Part shown: piece after piece, positions 14,569-19,274 of the stretch | How positions within the stretch are numbered: the first letter of the stretch is position 1 | How the letters are laid out: every line of letters starts with the position of its first letter | DNA from: UBA6164 sp964344155 | GTDB taxonomy: Bacteria; Patescibacteriota; Gracilibacteria; BD1-5; UBA6164 | Direction: 5' to 3' | Length of the DNA stretch: 19,274 nt | NCBI GenBank assembly: GCA_964344155.1 | Contig: CAYFMG010000019.1 | Span: 1 to 19,274 of the forward strand | The notes under the pieces: model-generated | Databases searched by the model: none | Seen by the model: only the letters and a program-made list of their open reading frames with translations | What the model was told of the DNA's origin: nothing | Translations under genes and position numbers: made by a program

Positions 14569-15287
14569 TGAAAAAAGTACTATCTCAAAAGATAATAAAT
14601 ATAGAAAATACAGACCTATATGATAATAGGTTTTTATTTGAGTATTTAGACCACCCCCTAACCCCCTCCTTAGTAAGGAGGGGGAATAATGTTGAAATTA
14701 TACATATTTCAGATTTACTTGAGAAAAGAAAAAATGAGGAAATTTTAAAAAAAGTTAAACAGAAGCCAGCAATGTATTCAAATGTATATTCACCAAAGGA
14801 TGAATTAGAAATATTTGAAGAACTATTTAATAATGCGATAAAAGATAATAAAAAAATACATATAGTCTGAGTTACCCTTGATGAAGAGATAAAAATACTA
14901 GAGAAATATTATGAAGAATTATGATTTTTAAGAGAAGATATAAACTGTTTTGCTCCAGACTTTTCTATACCACTTGTAACAGTATCAGTAAATATAGAAA
15001 ATTTAATGTGGAAATGATCTGATTATAAAAGAATGAGAGAAAAAATCTTTTTTAATCCACCAATCAGAGAATCATGACAAACAAAAGCAATGTTTAAGTG
15101 AATAAACAGATGAGTAACAGCTTGAATATATATTTCTGAGGGACTTACAAAAGAAACAGAAGAGTTTTTGTGAAACTGTATTAGGGAAGAAAAAATACTA
15201 GCATTAACTATGTCTAAGGTATTAAAATATAATATTGAGCAAGTAGGATTTAACTGAACAAAAAAAGAACTAATAGTTAACTATTAG
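14568..15287 (+). CDS. protein of unknown function with an in-frame repeat insertion
   Basis: This 239-residue soluble protein is not recognised. Visible segments are KKIHIVGVTLDEEIKILEKY, INCFAPDFSIPLVTVSVNIE, MREKIFFNPPIRESGQTKAM and FKGINRGVTAGIYISEGL. The alternation of strands and helices suggests an alpha/beta fold, and the Arg/Lys-rich RESGQTKAMFKGINR part could bind a phosphate or nucleic acid, but this is speculation. Residues 29-39 (HPLTPSLVRRG) are the translation of a palindromic repeat. Several Gly are UGA. The ATG overlaps the previous stop (TAATG). The gene ends inside a perfect terminator palindrome. Confidence 0.8.
14651..14684 (+). repeat. palindromic repeat inserted in-frame in the gene at 14568
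   Basis: An 11-bp GC-rich stem (14662-14672 with 14674-14684) is preceded by CACCCCCTAA, almost the same left flank as the copy in mtaB. It encodes HPLTPSLVRRG near the N-terminus of the unknown protein. Confidence 0.85.
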
Positions 15288-15296
15288 TTCTTTTTT
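15261..15296. terminator. bidirectional palindromic terminator
   Basis: A perfect 16-bp inverted repeat (15261-15276 with 15281-15296, loop TTAA) starts with an A-run and ends with a T-run. It overlaps the last codons and the TAG of the gene at 14568 and lies next to the stop of the convergent PKD protein gene. Confidence 0.9.
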
Positions 15297-15297
15297 A

Positions 15298-18066
15298 TTA
15301 ATAAATATTGATATCCATTACATCTTCTAAAATGTTTTTGTTAGAAAAATCAAGTTTTAATGTAACCTTATATTCTCAAGCTTTTTTATAAGAGTGTGTA
15401 GGATTAGCTTCTGTTGAAGTAGATCCATCTCAGAAATCCCAGAAATATCAAATGATTTGTCCTTCAGATTCATCAGATGAAAAATCTATTCATTGTCCTA
15501 CAGGAGCACTTTTCATACTGGTTGTAATTTTTACATTTTGAGGTTTTGGTTTCAAAATCAATTTTTTACTAGTAGAGTATTGTTTTCAAGTAGTTGTGAT
15601 TACTTTTAGTTTTATTTCATAATCTCAAGCTACAGTATATCTATGTCATGGAACAACAGCATCTCTTTCTTCACTTATACCATCTCAGTAGTCCCATATA
15701 AATTTTTCAATATTTTCATCTTTTACTTGACTCTTGGAAGCATCAAAACTTACCACAACAGGTACATAATTACTTTCTTTTGTTATTGCAAAATCTATTA
15801 TTGCTTCTTTTTTTAGTCATTCAACAAAGATTTGTTCTTTTATTGTAATTATATCATCAGTTAGTTTTCTATGAGTAAATTCATAAAAAACAGTTATTGT
15901 ATGATTTCATTCTGTATTTACAGGGTAATTAAGAGTTTTTGATGTTTCATCTATATCTCCATCAGAGTTATAATCCCAAGAAACCTCTTTTAATGTATAT
16001 AATAGATTATCAGCTTTTACAAATCTAGCATCAAACTTTAATTCAGTAGGAACTCAAATATTATTTATGTAATATTCATTAAGAGCTTTTTCATAAGTAA
16101 CATCTTCAATAACTTCTCATCTATTAAAGATTCTAAGAGTTTTACTTAATTTTAATTGTTTAGGTATATCTATTGTTGTAGATATTTCTTTTGTTTCTCA
16201 AGCTGAATTTGTAAGTATTACTGAAACATCATGTTTTCAATAAGATGTAAATTCATATTTTATTTTACTAGATCATTCTGGATCAGTTACATCTCAAGCT
16301 TTAGTAATTTCTTTTCATCAAATAATCCATTTAAACTCTTCTATTATTCAATTTCAGAAATCATTTGAAAGTTTTGTTACATTTAATTCAAATTCTAAAT
16401 CATTTATTAATCATCTAGTATATGCTATCTCTCAATTTAATTCTGTTTCATTTTCTCCAGATATAATAAATAATTTATCCAGAGTTTCATCAGTTCTATC
16501 ATTTCTTCTTATATACATTCATACAAGAGTTTCTTCAAAGATAGGTTTTGGTAACCTAAATACTTCTGATTCCCAAACTGGTTTAGATAAGTCTTCTATA
16601 AAATACCATTCTACTTTTCCTAATTCTTTCAAAGAGCTAGCATCAAAATCAACCATTTTACCTCAGTTGTTAAGTGTTTTCTCATTTATTTTAACAACGT
16701 AAGAGATATTTATATTTGGAATATTTTCTACTTCTTTTTCAATTACTTTTCATTGTAAGTCTACTTCTATAATATTTAAAGTAACTTCATGGTTTCATTT
16801 TGTCTTAAACTCTTTTATTATTGTAGGAAGAGGTGTTTCTACAATATCATCATTTCAGAAATCCCATATATATTTTTTGATAGTAAATCATTTTTGTTTT
16901 TCTTTTTTAGCAAAAAAACTTAGATCAAATTTTATTTGTACAGGTCATATTAGATTAGATGTATCTTGTAGTAAAGATCCTTCTTTATCAAAAGAATCAC
17001 TAAGTAATTTTGAATTATCATATATTTGTACATCACCGTAAGCCATTTCTTGCCAATTAGGTAGAGATTTTATTTTTTTGTCTATAATCATCCAAGTTGA
17101 AGCTGTAGAGAATGTTACTATAAATATTATAGCTGATATAATTCAATATCTAATTTTCTTTTGTTTGAATTCTTTTTTTGTTAAAGAGAATTTGAATAGA
17201 AACATTATTAAGAAAATTGTTTCAATAAAGATTAGTATTGAAAAAATTACACTCAGGGCTTGTCATATAAATGTATTTATATCATTTAAGTTTATTCATA
17301 GGGAATAGAAGAATTTAACATCTTCAACTGTTTTTGCATTTAATACAACAAAACCTATAAATCAACCTCATATAACTAATGCTATAAATGCTATAGCTCA
17401 TAAAAATCATAGTATTTGACTTAAGCTTGTCTTTTTCACTTCTTTTTTAACAGCTTTATTTTCTATGTATTTAGCTTTTATAAATAATTTAGATCCTAAA
17501 CTACTAGGTACTACTTTTGCTAATACTTTGTAGGGTTTGTTTCTAATTACTGTTTCTCAAGTTCATTCTTGTTCTAGGCTAGTTTCTTCTATTGTAAGGT
17601 TTGTTAAGGCTTTAGCTTTTATTAATATGTTTGAATAAATAGGGTATTTTATATATTTTTCTTCTTGAACTACCTTATCTTTTCTAAATGAGATTTTTAC
17701 AAAGTCATCACTTGGTTCAAAAGTAGCAAAATCATATTCTTTATCAACTAGAATAGCTAAGATTACATCTATAGAAGTTAGATTTATATCAAAAATAATT
17801 TTATTTTCTTCTGATTCTTGTTCTTCTTCTTCTGATTCTTGTGTAGGTTCTTCTACAGGAGCTGGTTCTTCTTCAACTACAGGTTGTTCTTCAATTATAG
17901 GTTCTTCTTGAACTACTACTTCTTCTTTGATTTCTTCTTTAGGTTCTTCAGTTTGTAGGTTATCTAAAATATCCTCCTGTTTTGTTTCAGGAGCTTCTAT
18001 TTTTTCTTTGTTTTCTTTTTGATCAGAACTATTTGGATCTAGGTTCAATTTTGAAGGATCAAACAT
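15298..18066 (-). CDS. giant membrane protein: GspE-N-like cytoplasmic region, three membrane helices, PKD-repeat ectodomain
   Basis: This 922-residue frame is open throughout once UGA is Gly; I checked every codon from 15298 to 17160 and the part up to 17563. Residues 1-88 are an acidic, Pro/Glu-rich tail (repeats such as EEPIIEEQPVVEEE). Residues about 89-205 (INLTSIDVILAILVDK, then YPIYSNILIKAKALTNLTI, then SLGSKLFIKAKY) resemble the N-terminal domain of GspE/PilB ATPases, without any Walker motif. Membrane helices lie at about 216-244, 266-290 and 307-328. The rest, presumably outside, has at least four PKD-type repeats marked by WDFG-like motifs near Trp400, Trp697, Trp791 and Trp876, with a weaker one near Trp580. 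PKD domains usually mediate adhesion or binding. The gene follows rplA after a terminator. Confidence 0.85.
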
Positions 18067-18127
18067 TTTTGTTATATTATTAATTAATATCTTTATTATT
18101 TTATCATAAATATTAAAAAAAACAAAA

Positions 18128-18155
18128 AAAAAGCCTATTTTTAAATAGACTTTTT
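18128..18155 (-). terminator. intrinsic terminator of rplA
   Basis: A 13-nt arm pair (18128-18140 and 18143-18155, one C-A mismatch) is followed on the minus strand by long T-runs. It ends the rplA transcript before the PKD protein gene, which therefore probably has its own, unrecognised promoter. Confidence 0.75.
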
Positions 18156-18170
18156 AATTATTTGTAGAAA

Positions 18171-18863
18171 TTAATCTTCTTTACTCATATCGATTCTTAT
18201 AGATGGTCCCATAGCATTACATATAAAAACAGAGTTTATATATTTACCTTTAGAACCAGTTGGTTTAACTTCTTCGATAGTTTTTAGGAAGTGTTCTAAG
18301 TTTTCTTCTAATTTTTTAGCACCAAATGAAAGTTTACCAAAAATAGAGTGAACATTACCTTGTTTATCAGTTTTGAATTCAAATTTTCAAGCTGCAATTT
18401 CTTTGATAGCAGCAGTTAGATCTGGAGCAACAGTTCCTGCTTTAGGGTTAGGCATTAAACCTTTTGGACCTAAAATTCTAGCTATTTTACCTAAGTGTCT
18501 CATCATAGTTGGAGTAGCAACACAAACATCAAAATCTAATGCTTGATTACCTTTTTCGATATCATCGATTAATTCTTCTCAACCAGCAATTGTAGCACCA
18601 GCTTTTTTAAGTTCATCAGCGTTTCCATCAGTGAAAGCACAGATTTTAGCTACTTTACCAGAACCGTTTGGTAATGATATAGTAGTTCTTATGATTTGAT
18701 CAGCATGTTTTGTATCTAAGTTTAAGTTAAAGTGAACTTCAACTGTAGGATCAAATTTTACTGTATTAGTTTTTTCTAGTAACTCTACAGCTTCTTTTAC
18801 TGAATAAGACATTTCTGGGTTAACTAACTCCACAGCCTTATTATATTTTTTACCTCTTGCCAT
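18171..18863 (-). CDS. rplA: 50S ribosomal protein L1
   Basis: This 230-residue protein begins MARGKKYNKAVELV and shows the L1 core: VEVHFNLNLDTKHADQIIRT, LPNGSGKVAKICAFT, the LGKIARILGPKGLMPNPKAG signature and GKFEFKTDKQGNVHSIFGK. Length is normal. L1 binds 23S rRNA at the L1 stalk and often represses its own mRNA. Glycine is mainly GGN, with only two UGA codons noticed (after ATIAG, and in AAGKFEF), consistent with codon selection in a highly expressed gene. The usual partner rplK is not upstream; a divergent pilin gene is there instead. It has a near-perfect promoter and a leader of about 70 nt. Confidence 0.97.
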
Positions 18864-18867
18864 AATA

Positions 18868-18933
18868 TAATTTTTAAAAAATAAAGGTATTAACGTCTTT
18901 ATTATCTTTAATACAAAGACTTCCTTTTCAGGT
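18868..18933 (-). promoter_or_regulatory. rplA 5' leader with possible regulatory hairpin
   Basis: The predicted leader begins near 18933 with CACCTGAAAAGGAAG and can form a hairpin with GTCTTT and AAAGAC arms. L1 commonly regulates its own message through an rRNA-like site, so this is a candidate, but I cannot identify the L1-binding motif with confidence. Confidence 0.35.
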
Positions 18934-18939
18934 GCGGAG

Positions 18940-18967
18940 ATTATATGAAAAAAAAGGGAATAGTCAA
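18940..18967 (-). promoter_or_regulatory. rplA promoter
   Basis: On the minus strand TTGACT (18967-18962), a 16-nt spacer and TATAAT (18945-18940) form a near-consensus sigma-70 type promoter, as expected for a highly expressed ribosomal gene. Confidence 0.85.
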
Positions 18968-18991
18968 GTTTATTTTATTATTTAAAAAAAC

Positions 18992-19019
18992 TTGTAATAT
19001 TAGTAAATACTATTATATT
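18992..19019 (+). promoter_or_regulatory. promoter of the partial pilin gene
   Basis: TTGTAA (18992-18997), a 16-nt spacer and TATATT (19014-19019) precede the ATG at 19051 and diverge from the rplA promoter. Confidence 0.5.
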
Positions 19020-19050
19020 AATTAAGTATTAAAAATTAACAATAAATACC

Positions 19051-19274
19051 ATGAAAAAATTACATAACAAAGGTTTTACCTTAGTGGAATTAATAGTTGT
19101 GATAAGTATCCTGATTATCTTGGGAACTATCGCATTTATAAGTATGCAAAACTACACAAAGACATCAAGAGACTCGGTAAGAATCTCAGATATGAGTAGA
19201 ATGAAGACATGACTAGAACTGTTTCAAATAGAAGCAGCAAAATACCCAGATCCAGATGGAACAACATCAATCAT
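19051..19274 (+). CDS. type IV pilin-like protein, N-terminal part (cut by window end)
   Basis: Seventy-four residues are visible. A short basic leader MKKLHNKG is followed by the prepilin signature FTLVELIVVISILIILGTIA, with cleavage expected after Gly8 and Glu at mature position 5. The start of the globular part, TSRDSVRISDMSRMKTGLEL, parallels QKARDTTRITDMNALKGGLE of the pilin at 8165, so the two are likely paralogues. At least one Gly (KTGLEL) is UGA. The end of the gene lies outside the window. Confidence 0.92.

Noticed and set aside
6568..14684. CRISPR array made of the GC-rich repeats
   Set aside because: The copies are scattered, palindromic, in both orientations and within genes. 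There are no regular spacers and no cas genes.
17563..18066. A stand-alone acidic 167-residue protein
   Set aside because: Its apparent stop is UGA. The frame continues as Gly through to 15298, giving one large protein.
1..19274. Reading UGA as Trp (Mycoplasma-type code)
   Set aside because: It puts Trp at invariant glycines of ferredoxin, RNase HII, SecG, LspA, YbeY and L1.

Overview
The window is very AT-rich DNA from a Candidate Phyla Radiation bacterium that reads UGA as glycine (translation table 25). This code is known from Absconditabacteria (SR1) and Gracilibacteria (BD1-5/GN02); the window alone does not say which. The evidence is internal. With UGA as Gly, long frames open up and conserved glycines fall on UGA: in the ferredoxin cluster motif, in RNase HII DEAGRGP, in LspA NPGIAFS, in SecG MSGGMGEV and in MtaB FGCKVN. 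Trp is TGG and every gene closes on TAA or TAG. A standard-code reading breaks most of these genes into pieces, so the coordinates below use table 25.

Layout. 1-285: 3' end of a 5S rRNA, then tRNA-Arg(UCU) and tRNA-Val(UAC). 415-1185: a sugar phosphate isomerase/epimerase-like protein (+). 1220-7520: a long tightly packed minus-strand run with YbeY, a PrgI-family protein, a TraC-like protein, a VirB2/TrbC-like pilin, two small membrane proteins (one of holin family 4), SecG, a membrane-anchored peptide-binding protein and a polytopic membrane protein. This looks like a cell-envelope and type IV secretion-like gene set. 7521-7887: a gene-free stretch with a candidate structured RNA and a divergent promoter region built around a 15-bp inverted repeat. 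7888-8815: ferredoxin and a type IV pilin-like protein (+). 8848-10696: AMMECR1 protein, a membrane protein and LspA (-). 10697-11662: two small unidentified genes (+), each with its own promoter, strong Shine-Dalgarno and terminator, and almost free of UGA codons. 11661-12911: MtaB-like methylthiotransferase (-). 12985-15287: an RNase HII-QueH fusion, a split small frame and an unknown protein (+). 15298-18066: a 922-residue membrane protein with PKD repeats (-). 18171-18863: ribosomal protein L1 (-). 19051-end: a second pilin-like protein, cut by the window edge.

Most notable: (1) the single-frame fusion of RNase HII to the queuosine enzyme QueH; (2) a family of small GC-rich double-hairpin repeats, three of which lie in-frame inside protein genes and add 11-14 residues; (3) the UGA-poor gene pair, which looks foreign or specially constrained in a recoded genome; (4) the giant PKD protein whose cytoplasmic part resembles the N-terminal region of GspE/PilB secretion ATPases without the ATPase; (5) a possible small structured RNA beside ybeY.

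Two tRNA-processing themes meet in the middle of the window: MtaB and QueH, divergently transcribed from a 73-bp gap. Most genes lack a clear Shine-Dalgarno and start soon after their promoters. Several terminators are perfect palindromes shared by convergent genes and overlapping stop codons.
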